A DNA stretch of 64,000 nucleotides, taken from Streptomyces brasiliensis. Its GTDB lineage: Bacteria > Actinomycetota > Actinomycetes > Streptomycetales > Streptomycetaceae. The notes under the pieces were generated by a model. The model made no database searches. It saw nothing but the letters and a program-made list of their open reading frames with translations, and had not been told where the DNA came from. Positions 9,059 to 19,131 of this stretch are shown piece by piece. The DNA lies in the NCBI RefSeq assembly GCF_014647875.1, contig NZ_BMQA01000002.1, forward strand, positions 310,001-374,000, in the 5' to 3' direction. Position numbers and translations under genes: made by a program. The number at the start of each line of letters is the position of its first letter. The stretch's first letter is position 1.

Positions 9059-9730
9059 ATGGCAGTCACCGACGAGGCGATCGAGAAGATCAAGGACATG
9101 ATCGTCTCCGGTGCGCTGCGCCCCGGAGACCGGCTCCCGAAGGAGAGCGAACTCGCCACCGAACTGGGCCTGTCCCGCAACTCCCTGCGGGAGGCGGTGC
9201 GCGCCCTGTCGCTGATCCGGATCCTGGACGTACGGCAGGGCGACGGGACGTATGTCACCAGCCTGGACCCGCAGTTGCTCCTCGAGGCGATGAGCTTCGT
9301 CGTCGACTTCCACCGCGACGACACCGTCCTGGAGTTCCTCGCCGTACGGCGGATCCTGGAGCCCGCGGCGACGGCCATGGCGGCCTCACGGATCAGCGAC
9401 CAGCAACTGGACGCGCTCTCCGCTCAGTTGGACGCACTCGGCCCCGCGCCCTCGGTGGAGGAACTGGTCGCCGGCGATCTGGAGTTCCACCGCCGCATCG
9501 TGCACGGTTCCGGGAACACGGTGCTGTGCTCCCTGCTCGACGGCCTGTCCGGACCGACCACCCGGGCCCGGATCTGGCGCGGACTGACCCAGGAGGACGC
9601 GGTCGGCCGCACCCTGCGCGAGCACCGGGCGATCCTGGCCGCGCTGCGCGACCGGGACGCGGAGGCGGCCCGGTCGTGGGCGACGGTGCACATCGCGAGC
9701 GTGGAGCAGTGGTTGCGCAGCACGCTGTGA
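9059..9730 (+). CDS. GntR-family regulator, FadR subfamily
   Basis: A 223-aa transcriptional regulator. The N-terminal winged helix (about 5-70) includes RPGDRLPKESELATELGLSR and a wing ending VRQGDGTYV. The C-terminal all-helical FCD ligand/metal domain covers about 80-220, with the Asp and His metal-type residues (DLEFHRRIV and the later ATVHIASVE). AGGAGG precedes the ATG by 6-7 bases. The perfect palindrome at 9023-9039 suggests self-control. Neighbours (phospholipase, PAC2) do not identify the ligand; FadR-type proteins usually sense small organic acids. Confidence 0.85.
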   Translation: MAVTDEAIEKIKDMIVSGALRPGDRLPKESELATELGLSRNSLREAVRALSLIRILDVRQGDGTYVTSLDPQLLLEAMSFVVDFHRDDTVLEFLAVRRILEPAATAMAASRISDQQLDALSAQLDALGPAPSVEELVAGDLEFHRRIVHGSGNTVLCSLLDGLSGPTTRARIWRGLTQEDAVGRTLREHRAILAALRDRDAEAARSWATVHIASVEQWLRSTL

Positions 9731-9893
9731 ACCGTGAGCGCCGCGAAACGCTCCCGCCTGCGACGACGGGTGTTCGAGACCGGTGAACGGGGCAGTGATC
9801 CGTTCACTCCCCCGTGCAAGGGGGCTGCGGTCGCCCCCGCCGGACGCCGTAAGGTTGGGACGTACGCGAGGGCACGTCGGAAGGAGGCGCTGG

Positions 9894-10937
9894 GTGATCG
9901 AGCTCGAGGGGGTTCCCGAGCTGATCGACCCGGTCATGGTGGCCGCGTTCGAGGGCTGGAACGATGCCGGCGACGCCGCCTCCACCGCGGTCGCGCATCT
10001 GGAGAGGGAGTGGAAGGGCGAGGTGTTCGCGGCGCTGGACGCCGAGGACTACTACGACTTCCAGGTGAACCGCCCCACGGTGTTCATGGACAGCGGCGTG
10101 CGCAAGATCACATGGCCGACGACCAGGTTGTCGGTGGTCCGGGTCGGCGGCGAGAAGCCCCGTGACCTGGTGCTGGTCCGCGGCATCGAACCGTCCATGC
10201 GCTGGCGCTCGTTCTGCAACGAGCTGCTCGGCTTCGCGCACGAACTGGGCGTTGAGCTGGTGGTCGTCCTGGGTGCCCTGCTCGGCGACACCCCGCACAC
10301 GCGTCCGGTCCCGGTCAGCGGGGTCACGTCCGATCCGGACCTGGCACAGCGCATGGACCTGGAGGAGACCAAGTACGAGGGCCCGACGGGCATCGTCGGC
10401 GTCCTGCAGGAGGCGTGTGCGCACGCCGGTGTCCCGGCGGTGTCGCTGTGGGCGGCCGTACCGCACTATGTGTCCCAGCCGCCCAACCCGAAGGCCACCC
10501 TGGCCCTGCTCAACCGGCTCGAGGACCTGCTCGACCTGCGCATTCCGCTGGGTGAGCTGCCCGAGGACGCGCGGGCCTGGCAGGTGGGCGTGGACCAGCT
10601 GGCCGCCGAGGACAGCGAGGTCGCCGAGTACGTGCAGACTCTGGAGGAAGCCCGGGACACCGCCGAGCTGCCGGAGGCGTCGGGCGAGGCCATCGCGCGG
10701 GAGTTCGAGCGCTATCTGCGGCGCAGGGACGTGAACCCGCCGGGCGGGCACGCCACGGCGGACGGCGGGGACGGTCCGTCGTCGCCCTCCTCGTATCTGC
10801 GGGACAACCCGAGCGGCCGGACCCGCCCGCCGAAGCCACCCAGACCGGGCGATGCCGGGGAGAGCGGCGGTCCGGGAACCCCGGACACGTCCTCCGACGA
10901 TTCCGGGAACGACGACGAGGACACCTCCGAGGACTGA
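9894..10937 (+). CDS. parJ: PAC2-family protein (ParJ-like)
   Basis: A 347-aa protein with a PAC2 (proteasome-assembly-chaperone-like, COG2047) domain over about residues 1-285, starting VIELEGVPELIDPVMVAAFE. The last 60 residues are a disordered Pro/Gly/Ser/Asp-rich acidic tail. From memory, the S. coelicolor gene at this place (SCO1662) is ParJ, reported to affect ParA assembly in sporulation septation; the mycobacterial counterpart also lies near metH. GTG at 9894 has AAGGAGG 6 bases upstream, whereas longer in-frame extensions lack a ribosome site. Family assignment is firm; the chromosome-segregation role is by orthology. Confidence 0.8.
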   Translation: MIELEGVPELIDPVMVAAFEGWNDAGDAASTAVAHLEREWKGEVFAALDAEDYYDFQVNRPTVFMDSGVRKITWPTTRLSVVRVGGEKPRDLVLVRGIEPSMRWRSFCNELLGFAHELGVELVVVLGALLGDTPHTRPVPVSGVTSDPDLAQRMDLEETKYEGPTGIVGVLQEACAHAGVPAVSLWAAVPHYVSQPPNPKATLALLNRLEDLLDLRIPLGELPEDARAWQVGVDQLAAEDSEVAEYVQTLEEARDTAELPEASGEAIAREFERYLRRRDVNPPGGHATADGGDGPSSPSSYLRDNPSGRTRPPKPPRPGDAGESGGPGTPDTSSDDSGNDDEDTSED

Positions 10938-10976
10938 GCGGGGGCGGTACGCGAACCGTGTGCCGCCCCTTCGCCG

Positions 10977-11602
10977 TCATGCCCGCACGGCGGTCACGGA
11001 GTACGTCGTCCCGGGCGTCGGTTTCGTGGAGAACCGCGCGTTGGGCAGACAGAGCCGGCCCCGGAACGCGGCCGCCGTGGTGGGCACGTCGAAGCCGGGG
11101 TCGGTGATACGGCGCTGGAAGACACCGCTGCGGCCGTCGGGGGCGAGACGGAAGCGGACTCGGTGAACCAGGCGGCACGCGGGGTCAGGACGACGTCGTT
11201 GACGAAGGTCGGGGTGCCGTGGCGAGGACGTAGGAGGCGAGGATCTCGCCGCTGCGCACGTCCACCACACGGGCGCCGAAGGCCTGTCCGGCGGCGAAGA
11301 GCCGTCCGTGGACGTCGAGTTCGAGGCCGACGGCGGGTGTGCCGGGGCCGGCGGAGACGACGCGGCCCCAGGCCGGTGCGCAGGTCGATGCGGAGGATCG
11401 AGCCGTCGGCGAGCGAGCCGCCGTAGGCGTACGGGCCGGCGCCGACGGCGATGCTTGCAGCGCCAGCCGCCGGGCAGCGCGATGCTGGCGGGCCAGACGG
11501 CGGCGCGGGTGCCGACGGCCACCGCGGCGGTCGTCGCCGCGCCGATGGTGAGCAGGCCGCGCCGGGTGAGAGGTCGTGTGAGGAGCCGTGTGTGGGTGCC
11601 AC
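10977..11602 (-). pseudogene. Decayed Tat-exported SMP-30-like beta-propeller gene
   Basis: On the minus strand, recognisable pieces of one secreted protein are spread over three frames. They are a twin-arginine signal (LTRRGLLTIGAATTAAVAV), then AVGAGPYAYGGSLADGSILR in a second frame, VVSAGPGTPAVGLELDVHGR in a third, TFVNDVVLTPRAAWFTE back in the second, and the tail RLCLPNARFSTKPTPGTTYS in the first. At least four frameshifts are needed. About 100 residues expected between AAWFTE and the tail are missing. Intact Streptomyces relatives are beta-propellers often labelled superoxide-dismutase-like. The coding order is preserved, so this is decay of a resident gene rather than random similarity. 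Confidence 0.75.
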
Positions 11603-11797
11603 GGGGTGTCCTGCCGCGAGGGGACCGGCAGTTGCCCGGTCCGAGGGTCGACCGACGTGTCCAGCCCACCACGTGGGCCGCGCTCACCGCGGCCGCATGC
11701 GGCGATCCGGCAGCACCTCGACAGGAGCCGGGTCCGGCGTTGTCGGGGCGCTCTGGGCGCGGGCGGACGGGGGCGACGGAGGCGGTGGTCTCTCGGG

Positions 11798-11957
11798 CCG
11801 GGGATCGACAGCAGCCGTACGGCCGATGGCGATCCGGCACGGGCCACCGCCGACCGGGAGACGACAACAGCCGGACAGCCGAAGGCGCTTCGGGGCGGCG
11901 GGCGGCAAGGGGCCGGAAGACGCCGGACATCCGGCACCCGACGGCAATACGACACGG
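11798..11957. repeat. Degenerate direct repeats in a non-coding gap
   Basis: The region 11603-12000 between the pseudogene and the mshC terminator holds no convincing gene. It contains related 45-bp units beginning at 11798 and 11854 (about three quarters identical by eye, period 56 bp) and a weaker third piece near 11925-11957. Function unknown; it may be part of the decayed sequence. Confidence 0.45.
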
Positions 11958-12000
11958 GAGTCGCCAAGCGCCGGAACCGGACGGCAGCCCGGCATCCGAC

Positions 12001-12056
12001 ACCGGACACGACAGGGCCGCTCCTCCTGCCGGAGGAGCGGCCCTGTCGTGTCCGGT
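12001..12056 (-). terminator. Long perfect hairpin terminator of mshC
   Basis: Two perfectly complementary 26-base arms (left arm begins accggacacgac, right arm ends gtgtccggt) are separated by tgcc only. It begins 4 bp past the mshC stop on the minus strand and should be a very strong terminator. Confidence 0.85.
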
Positions 12057-12059
12057 GTT

Positions 12060-13289
12060 CTACAGCGCCACGCCCATGAGGGCGTCCACGGCGCGGGACA
12101 CGACGCCGGGGGCGCCCGTGTCCGCGCCGCCCTGTTCCTCCTGCCGCGCCACCCAGCGGTCCACGGCGGTCAGCGCGGACGGGGCGTCGAGGTCGTTCGC
12201 GAGGGCCTCGCGGATCTCCTCGACCAGCGCGTCGGCGGGCGCACCGTCGGGCCGGGAGACGGCCGCGCGCCAGCGGTCGAGGCGGGCCACCGCGTCCGCG
12301 AGCACCTGGTCGGTCCACTCCCAGTCGGAGCGGTAGTGGTGGGCGAGCAGGGCGAGCCGGATGGCGGCGGGGTCGACGCCGTCGCGGCGCAGCTGCGAGA
12401 CGAAGACGAGGTTGCCCTTGGACTTGGACATCTTCTCGCCGTGCAGGGCGACCATGCCGGCGTGGACGTACGCCTTGGCCATGGGGAACTCGCCGGTCAG
12501 CACCTGGGCGTGCGAGGCGCCCATCTCGTGGTGCGGGAAGGCCAGGTCGGAGCCGCCGCCCTGGACGTCGAAGCCCATGCCGAGGTGGTCCAGGGCGATG
12601 GCGACGCACTCGATGTGCCAGCCGGGCCGGCCCCGGCCGAGCGAGTCACCGTCCCAGCTGGGCTCGCCCTCACGCGCGGCCATCCAGAGCATCGGGTCGA
12701 CCGGGTTCTTCTTGCCCGGGCGGTCCGGGTCGCCGCCGCGCTCGGCGGACAGCAGCCGCATCGCGGCCGCGTCGAGGTGGGAGACCGAGCCGAAGTGCGG
12801 GTCGGACCCGACGGAGAAGTAGATGTCGCCCTCGAGTTCGTAGGCCGCGCCGAGTTCGCGCAGCCGCTCGATGAGCGGGACGATGCCGGGTATCGCCTCG
12901 ACGGCGCCTATGTAGTGCCGGGGCGGGAGCATGCGCAGGGCGGTCATGTCCTCGCGGAAGAGGGCCGTCTCCTTCTCGGCGAGGGCGACCCAGTCGACGC
13001 CGTCGCGCTCCGCGCGCTCGAGCAGCGGATCGTCGACGTCCGTGACGTTCTGGACGTAGTGAACCTGCCGCTTGGTGTCGAGCCACACGCGCTGGACCAG
13101 GTCGAACGCGTTGTAGGTCGCCGCGTGACCCAGGTGGGTCGCGTCGTACGGGGTGATGCCGCAGACGTAGATACGGGCGACAGGACCGGGCTGGAGGGTG
13201 ACCGGGCCGCCGGTCGCGGTGTCGTGGATCCTCAGGTCGCGGCCCTGACCAGGCAGGGCGGGGACCTCGGAAGCGGGCCAGGCATGCAT
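12060..13289 (-). CDS. mshC: Cysteine:1D-myo-inosityl 2-amino-2-deoxy-glucopyranoside ligase (mycothiol synthesis)
   Basis: A 409-aa class I aminoacyl-tRNA-synthetase-like enzyme that activates cysteine with ATP and joins it to GlcN-inositol, the third step of mycothiol synthesis. Motifs are the HIGH-type sequence HLGH at about 52-55, the zinc/cysteine-binding Cys in YVCGITPYD (about 43), GWHIEC, and KMSKS in the C-terminal third. It differs from cysteinyl-tRNA synthetase in length (about 410 against 460+ residues) and in lacking the tRNA-binding tail. The start at 13289 gives the conserved [10 protein letters not shown]. Its position near metH and the SCO1664/DUF3090 genes is conserved in actinobacteria as I recall. 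Confidence 0.95.
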   Translation of the reverse strand: MHAWPASEVPALPGQGRDLRIHDTATGGPVTLQPGPVARIYVCGITPYDATHLGHAATYNAFDLVQRVWLDTKRQVHYVQNVTDVDDPLLERAERDGVDWVALAEKETALFREDMTALRMLPPRHYIGAVEAIPGIVPLIERLRELGAAYELEGDIYFSVGSDPHFGSVSHLDAAAMRLLSAERGGDPDRPGKKNPVDPMLWMAAREGEPSWDGDSLGRGRPGWHIECVAIALDHLGMGFDVQGGGSDLAFPHHEMGASHAQVLTGEFPMAKAYVHAGMVALHGEKMSKSKGNLVFVSQLRRDGVDPAAIRLALLAHHYRSDWEWTDQVLADAVARLDRWRAAVSRPDGAPADALVEEIREALANDLDAPSALTAVDRWVARQEEQGGADTGAPGVVSRAVDALMGVAL

Positions 13290-13420
13290 GCCCATGAGCG
13301 TAACCGCCGACAAGTTGCGTATACGAACCGGACCAGGCCAGATGGCCGGATCGGCGATCTTGCGATCCCGCGGCTGTTGTGCTTCCCCGGCGTTTCCACG
13401 GCTCCGGGGCCCGTCCGCGC

Positions 13421-13472
13421 ACACCGGCGGCACGTCCGCGTACACCGGCGGCCGGAGGTCTACACCGGCGGC
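13421..13472. repeat. Three copies of ACACCGGCGGC
   Basis: Identical 11-mers start at 13421, 13442 and 13462 (spacing 21 and 20 bp) in the short gap before mshC and running into the 3' end of the next gene. Short, possibly from slippage. Confidence 0.6.
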
Positions 13473-14290
13473 CAGGGGATCGCCGGCCATTCCTCCGTCG
13501 GCTCCGGGTGCTTCCCCGAGGTGAGCAGTGCGTCGACACGCGCGCGCGTGGCCTCCAGTTCGACGCCCGTGATCAGGCCGGACAGCCGGACGCCCAGCGC
13601 GCCGCCGTCGCCCAGGGCGCCCTTGAGGCCCTTCAGGACGTCGACCGCCTCGGGGATGAGGGGCTCGCCGGCCCAGCCCCACAGCAGGGTGCGCAGCTTG
13701 TTCTCGGCGTTGAACGTGACACCGTGGTCGATGCCGTACAGATGTCCCTCGGCGGACGGCAGCAGATGGCCGCCCTTGCGGTCCGCGTTGTTGATCACCG
13801 CGTCGAGGACGGCGAGCCGGCGCAGCCGCTCGTCGTCGGCGTGCACCAGCAGCGCGGTCCTTCCCTCACCGACCTCGGCGAAGCCGATCGCCTTCCAGCC
13901 CGGTCCGGGTTCGTCGCCGTCGACCAGGGCGAGGAGTTCGCCGTCGGGGGTCGCGTCGATCCACAGCTGGCACATGCCCTCGCCGTACGGCCCCTCGCGC
14001 AGCACCGTCGGTGGCACCAGCCCCCAGCCGGTGGCCTCGGACACCTCGTACGTGGCGACCTCGCGCTCGGCGAGGGTGCCGTCGGGGAAGTCCCACAGCG
14101 GGCGCTCCCCGGCGACGGGCTTGTAGATGCAGGACGCTTCGCGCCCGTCCAGCGAGACCGTGCAGAACAGCGCCGCGTTGGACGCCTCACGGATGCGGCC
14201 GCGGACCTTCAGTTCGCCGTTGACGAGCAGTTCGGCGATGCCGGTGACGGACGTCACGCTCCCCGGCGGTATCCGTTCTGGCGCGGACAT
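13460..14290 (-). CDS. SCO1664-family protein
   Basis: A 276-aa cytoplasmic protein of the conserved actinobacterial SCO1664 family, with weak likeness to PI3/PI4-kinase-type folds. Landmarks are [14 protein letters not shown] with [16 protein letters not shown] (a kinase-like lysine region at about 55-70), [18 protein letters not shown] (about 155-172, a catalytic-loop-like NADRK) and YGIDHGVTF (an Asp-type metal motif). Biochemical role not established. Its start overlaps the DUF3090 gene by 37 bp, so the two are translationally linked. Membership of the mshC neighbourhood is conserved. Confidence 0.85.
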   Translation of the reverse strand: MSAPERIPPGSVTSVTGIAELLVNGELKVRGRIREASNAALFCTVSLDGREASCIYKPVAGERPLWDFPDGTLAEREVATYEVSEATGWGLVPPTVLREGPYGEGMCQLWIDATPDGELLALVDGDEPGPGWKAIGFAEVGEGRTALLVHADDERLRRLAVLDAVINNADRKGGHLLPSAEGHLYGIDHGVTFNAENKLRTLLWGWAGEPLIPEAVDVLKGLKGALGDGGALGVRLSGLITGVELEATRARVDALLTSGKHPEPTEEWPAIPWPPV

Positions 14291-14844
14291 ACGTGTCCTT
14301 CCGGATCGAGCGGGAGGCTGCACAGCGGGCACGGCGGCCTTCCGGCGTTGACGACGTCGAGGGCGCGCTTGGCGAAGGCCCTGGCCTGCGCGCCGGTGAG
14401 CCGGACCCGCAGCATCGGGGGTCCGTTCTCCTCGTCCTGGAGCAGCCGCTCCTCGGCCTCCGCGAGGTCCTCCTCGGAGTCGGCGTCCAGCTCCACGAGC
14501 GCCTGGGCCTCGACGATCATGCGCTGCACCTCGCCGTCCCAGGCCAGCGCCATGGTCCCGACGCGGAACTCCTCCTCGATGGGAGTGTCGAGCGGCGCGG
14601 TGTCGGAAACCTCGGTGGGCGCCATGGCGGGCACCGGCGCGCTGCCTCCGCTACGGCGTACGACCTCGTCGAGCAGCTCGTCCATGCGCTCCGCGAGCGC
14701 GGCGACCTGGGTCTTCTCCAGGGCCACGCTGGTCACCCGGGGGCCGGCGGAGGCCTGGAGGAAGAACGTACGGCGTCCGGGCAGCCCGACCGTGCCGGCG
14801 ACGAAGCGATCCGGTGGGTCGTAGAGGAACACCTGACGGGACAC
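14254..14844 (-). CDS. DUF3090 family protein
   Basis: A 196-aa conserved actinobacterial protein of unknown biochemical role. The N-terminal half begins with the family start SRQVFLYDPPDRFVAGTVG. The C-terminal end has a zinc-ribbon-like [19 protein letters not shown] with three cysteines and a histidine. An acidic Glu/Asp-rich helix lies around 125-150. GTG start. It sits between the histidine phosphatase and the SCO1664-family gene and overlaps the latter, so these genes probably form an operon that may continue into mshC. Confidence 0.85.
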   Translation of the reverse strand: MSRQVFLYDPPDRFVAGTVGLPGRRTFFLQASAGPRVTSVALEKTQVAALAERMDELLDEVVRRSGGSAPVPAMAPTEVSDTAPLDTPIEEEFRVGTMALAWDGEVQRMIVEAQALVELDADSEEDLAEAEERLLQDEENGPPMLRVRLTGAQARAFAKRALDVVNAGRPPCPLCSLPLDPEGHVCPRQNGYRRGA

Positions 14845-14946
14845 GTCCTGTCTCCATTGAAGTCGAAAGTGCTGAAGCCGAGAGTGCGTGAGGATCCGTG
14901 CGTGAGCGCGTTGATGTGAATCGCTTCACCCTACTGCGGGCGACGA

Positions 14947-15633
14947 TCACGGTGCTCCCGCACCGCCCCCGACCGGTGCGTCTTCCCCGGTCGGTTCCTC
15001 ACGTGGGGCAAGGGAGGCGAAATCCCCGGTGTCCCCGAGACGAACGAGGAACGGCCGCAGGCGCGTGTAGCGGATCGCGGTGACGGAGCACGGTTCGACG
15101 GAGATCCGCTGGAACAGGTCGAGATGGAGGCCCAGCGCGTCCGCGACGAGCGACTTGATGATGTCGCCGTGCGAGCACATGACGTACACGGCGTCGGCGC
15201 CGTGGTCGCGCTCCACGCGCGCGTTCCACTCGCGTACGGCCTCGGCGGCCCGCGTCTGCATCGCGCGCATGGACTCCCCGCCGGGGAACGCTGCGGCCGA
15301 CGGATGCGCCTGGACGACCTCCATCAGCGGTTCGTCCTTGAGCTCGGCGAGCTTGCGGCCCGACCAGTCGCCGTAGTGGCACTCGCCGATCCGGTCGTCG
15401 GTGTGGACGCGCAGCCCGGGGCGGGCGTCGAGCAGGGGTTGGACGGTCTCCATGCAGCGTTGCAGGGGGCTCGTGACGACTTCGGAGACCGGCAGCGCGG
15501 CGAGCCGTCCGGGCAGTGCGGCGGCCTGTGCGGTGCCGCGCTCGTCGAGGGCGACGCCCGGCGTCCAGCCTGCGAGCAGGCCCGCGGTGTTGGCGGTGGA
15601 ACGTCCGTGCCTTACGAGGATCAGCGTGGGCAT
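14947..15633 (-). CDS. Histidine phosphatase family protein (phosphoglycerate-mutase-like)
   Basis: A 228-aa enzyme of the histidine phosphatase superfamily. The catalytic RHG motif is right at the N-terminus (TLILVRHGRSTANTAG, His at about 8), the second-arm motif is ECHYGDWSG, and a later catalytic His lies in VYVMCSHGDI. It belongs to the actinobacterial MSMEG_4193-like group beside DUF3090; the substrate is unknown. The ATG at 15633 gives the normal start; a longer frame would only add a low-complexity Arg/Pro-rich stretch. First gene of the minus-strand group leading to mshC. Confidence 0.87.
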   Translation of the reverse strand: MPTLILVRHGRSTANTAGLLAGWTPGVALDERGTAQAAALPGRLAALPVSEVVTSPLQRCMETVQPLLDARPGLRVHTDDRIGECHYGDWSGRKLAELKDEPLMEVVQAHPSAAAFPGGESMRAMQTRAAEAVREWNARVERDHGADAVYVMCSHGDIIKSLVADALGLHLDLFQRISVEPCSVTAIRYTRLRPFLVRLGDTGDFASLAPREEPTGEDAPVGGGAGAP

Positions 15634-15695
15634 GCCGCCCAGGGTAGGCGTACCCGCGAGTGCGGGACTGACCGGGCGGCAGGAGAATACGCTGC

Positions 15696-16694
<999 letters not shown>

Positions 16695-16726
16695 GCGGCG
16701 GGCCTCGGAGGACGGTCGGCCGTTCG

Positions 16727-17515
16727 TCAGGCGAACTCGGGGGCCGGGGTGACCGGGCCGCCGAGGGCGTTGCGGCGCTCGGGCATGCACAGGGAGACCA
16801 TCCGGCGCCAGCCCGCGAGGCGCTCGTACCCGTACACGGCGTGGATGCCGGCCGCGAGCAGCGCGGACTTGGCCCGCGGCCAGCCCAGGATGCGCCCCAT
16901 GTGGGCCATGACGGCCAGGCTGACGTCCCGGTGGATCCGGATCTCGGCGAGGGCGCACTCGCGCAGCGCGCGCTGGATGACGCGGCCGTGGCCGGCGTGC
17001 GCGAACCGGAGCAGTTCCTCGTGGCAGTAGGCGAGGTGGTTGTCCTCGTCGTGCGAGATCATCTTCACGGCGTGGCCGACGTCCGGGTGGGCGCCGAAGT
17101 ACCTGCGCAGCATCTCCATCTGCTCGGAGGCCCGCTGTTCGGTGACCCGGCTGTGGGCGAGGTAGGTGACGACGTCCTGCACGGTGAGCGGCTCGTCGGC
17201 CTTGAGCTTCTGGTGGGCCAGGCCGATGCCGTCCCGCTCGAGGAGCATCGTGTAGTCGGTCTCGGGCGGTACGGCGACCGGCTGGAGGCCGCGCTTCTTC
17301 ATGAGGGCGTGGAAGATCCGCCCGTGCTTGTCCTCGTCCGCGCCGTGACGGGCGATCTTGGGCGCGAGAGGACGTTCGCTCCGCGGCACCAGTGCGGCGA
17401 TCCGCCTGTTCTCCCAGCCGCCCTGCGACTCCCCGCTGGCCGCGATGGAACAGAAGAGCCGGAAGGACTCGTCGTTGTCGAGGATCTCCTGGAACAGGCT
17501 CCTGGCCGAAAGCAT
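16727..17515 (-). CDS. Ferritin-like domain protein
   Basis: A 262-aa four-helix-bundle protein. Metal-ligand-type patterns recur: ARHGADEDKHGRIF (about 55-68), SRVTEQRASEQME (about 123-135) and KMISHDEDNHLAYCHEEL (about 150-167), consistent with a diiron or other dimetal carboxylate centre. This family is widespread in Streptomyces without assigned function; oxygenase or stress roles are possible. ATG at 17515 chosen as the start before the first conserved helix. It is convergent with corA. Confidence 0.7.
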   Translation of the reverse strand: MLSARSLFQEILDNDESFRLFCSIAASGESQGGWENRRIAALVPRSERPLAPKIARHGADEDKHGRIFHALMKKRGLQPVAVPPETDYTMLLERDGIGLAHQKLKADEPLTVQDVVTYLAHSRVTEQRASEQMEMLRRYFGAHPDVGHAVKMISHDEDNHLAYCHEELLRFAHAGHGRVIQRALRECALAEIRIHRDVSLAVMAHMGRILGWPRAKSALLAAGIHAVYGYERLAGWRRMVSLCMPERRNALGGPVTPAPEFA

Positions 17516-17706
17516 CGTGGGCACCTCTCTGCGGGACTCACGGATTCCACGGCTGTCCGCCGCCGCCGTGGAACTCCGCAAAGAACGAGTCAAATGCCGT
17601 GCGGGAGGTGCTGCAACAGGTGTGTCCGACAACTGCGCCGAAAGAAGGAGCAGGGGGCTCGTGCGGGGGCGTAACCGCGCGGGCGCGGGCGCGTTGTTCC
17701 CCGTGA

Positions 17707-17747
17707 CGGCCGTGGCGGGGAAGACCCCCGAGCCCCCACCACGGCCG
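17707..17747 (-). terminator. Probable terminator after the F420-type oxidoreductase
   Basis: cggccgtgg and ccacggccg form a perfect 9-bp stem around a GC-rich loop, about 30 bp past the end of the minus-strand gene that stops at 17776. Confidence 0.5.
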
Positions 17748-17775
17748 CGGAAGCTCCGCGTGTGTGTTCCGCGTG

Positions 17776-18831
17776 TTACGCGAGCCCGGCCCGCTCCAGG
17801 GCCTCGGTGCCGGCCCGCAGGGAGGCGAGCCGCTCGTCGAGCGTGAAGCCCGCGGGGGCGAGGGTGAGGGTGGTGACTCCGGCGGCGGCGTAGGCGTTCA
17901 TCCGCTCGGCGATGCGGTCCACGGAGCCGAGCAGCGTGGTCTTGTCGATCAGGTCCTGCGGTACGGCGGCCCCGGCGCCCTGCTTGTCGCCGGACAGGTA
18001 CTTGTCCTGGATCTCGGCGGCTTCCTTCTCGTAGCCCATGCGCTGGGCGAGCTGGTTGTAGAAGTTCTGCTTGCGGCTGCCCATGCCGCCGACGTACAGG
18101 GCGGTGTAGGGGCGGAAGGTGTCGGCGAGCCGGGCGACGTCCTTGTCCTCGCCGACGGCGAGCGGCAGCGTCGGGCAGATGTCGAACCCCTCGAGGGTCC
18201 TGCCGGCCTTCTCGCGTCCGGCGCGCAGGTACGTGACGGCGGTCTCCTCGAGGTGGTCGGCGGACGGGAAGATGAGCAGCGCGCCGTCGGCGATCTCGCC
18301 GGTCTGCTCGAGGTTCTTCGGCCCGATGGCGGCGATGTAGAGCGGGATGTGCTCGCGCTGCGGGTGCACGGTCAGCTTGATCGGCTTGCCGGGGCCGCCG
18401 GGCAGGGGCAGTGTCCAGTGCTCGCCCTCGTACGACAGCCGCTCCCGGGTCATGGCCTTGCGCACGATCTCGACGTACTCACGGGTGCGGGCGAGGGGCT
18501 TGTCGAACTTGACGCCGTACCAGCCCTCGGAGACCTGCGGGCCGGAGACGCCGAGGCCGAGGCGGAAGCGGCCGCCGGAGAGCGAGTCGAGGGTGGCGGC
18601 GGTCATCGCGGTCATCGCGGGCTGGCGGGCCGGAATCTGGAAGATGGCCGAGCCGACGTCGATCCGCTCGGTCTTCGCGGCGACCCAGCTCAGCACGGTG
18701 GCCGCGTCAGAGCCGTACGCCTCGGCGGCCCAGCACACGGCATACCCCAGGCGCTCGGCCTCCTGCGCCACGGCCAGATTGTCCGCGTCCATCCCAGCAC
18801 CCCAGTAGCCGAGGTTGATCCCGAGCTGCAT
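17776..18831 (-). CDS. LLM-class F420-dependent oxidoreductase
   Basis: A 351-aa luciferase-like (TIM-barrel) flavin/F420 enzyme. It opens MQLGINLGYWGAGMDADNL and contains LDSLSGGRFRLGLGVSGPQ, IPLYIAAIGPKNLE and a C-terminal TLAPAGFTLDERL, all typical of the coenzyme F420-dependent methylenetetrahydromethanopterin-reductase-like group in actinobacteria. The substrate cannot be told from sequence. It is transcribed away from the aldo/keto reductase across a 300-bp gap. Confidence 0.88.
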   Translation of the reverse strand: MQLGINLGYWGAGMDADNLAVAQEAERLGYAVCWAAEAYGSDAATVLSWVAAKTERIDVGSAIFQIPARQPAMTAMTAATLDSLSGGRFRLGLGVSGPQVSEGWYGVKFDKPLARTREYVEIVRKAMTRERLSYEGEHWTLPLPGGPGKPIKLTVHPQREHIPLYIAAIGPKNLEQTGEIADGALLIFPSADHLEETAVTYLRAGREKAGRTLEGFDICPTLPLAVGEDKDVARLADTFRPYTALYVGGMGSRKQNFYNQLAQRMGYEKEAAEIQDKYLSGDKQGAGAAVPQDLIDKTTLLGSVDRIAERMNAYAAAGVTTLTLAPAGFTLDERLASLRAGTEALERAGLA

Positions 18832-19131
18832 GGCCGATTCCCCTTACCCATGAGTAACGTCCTTGTCGGGCAGACACTAGCGCGGGAGAAGGGCGAACGG
18901 CAGCGGGAACCGCTGCGCAGCTGCGGGCGCGGTGCCGCCGCGCCCGCCGTACTGGCCGCCGTGGCTGCGACCACCCCGCAAGCGCGGGCAGGCGGAAGCC
19001 ACCTCCACAGCTCGCCCCCGGGTGCCCGAGAAACCCCGCTCACCGGCACAGCACCGACACCGGCGCTCAACAGCCCGCGTTATCCACAGGGCAACCCACG
19101 GCACCAGTTCTGGCCAGTAATCTCGGCGGAC
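18832..19131. other. 300-bp divergent promoter gap
   Basis: This gap between the divergent oxidoreductase and aldo/keto reductase genes holds no convincing gene, RNA or strong inverted repeat. It should contain both promoters, but I could not assign them. Confidence 0.4.

Noticed and set aside
13421..13472. CRISPR-like short repeats.
   Set aside because: Only three 11-bp copies with spacers of about 9-10 bp, running into a coding end; no cas genes and no array anywhere in the window.
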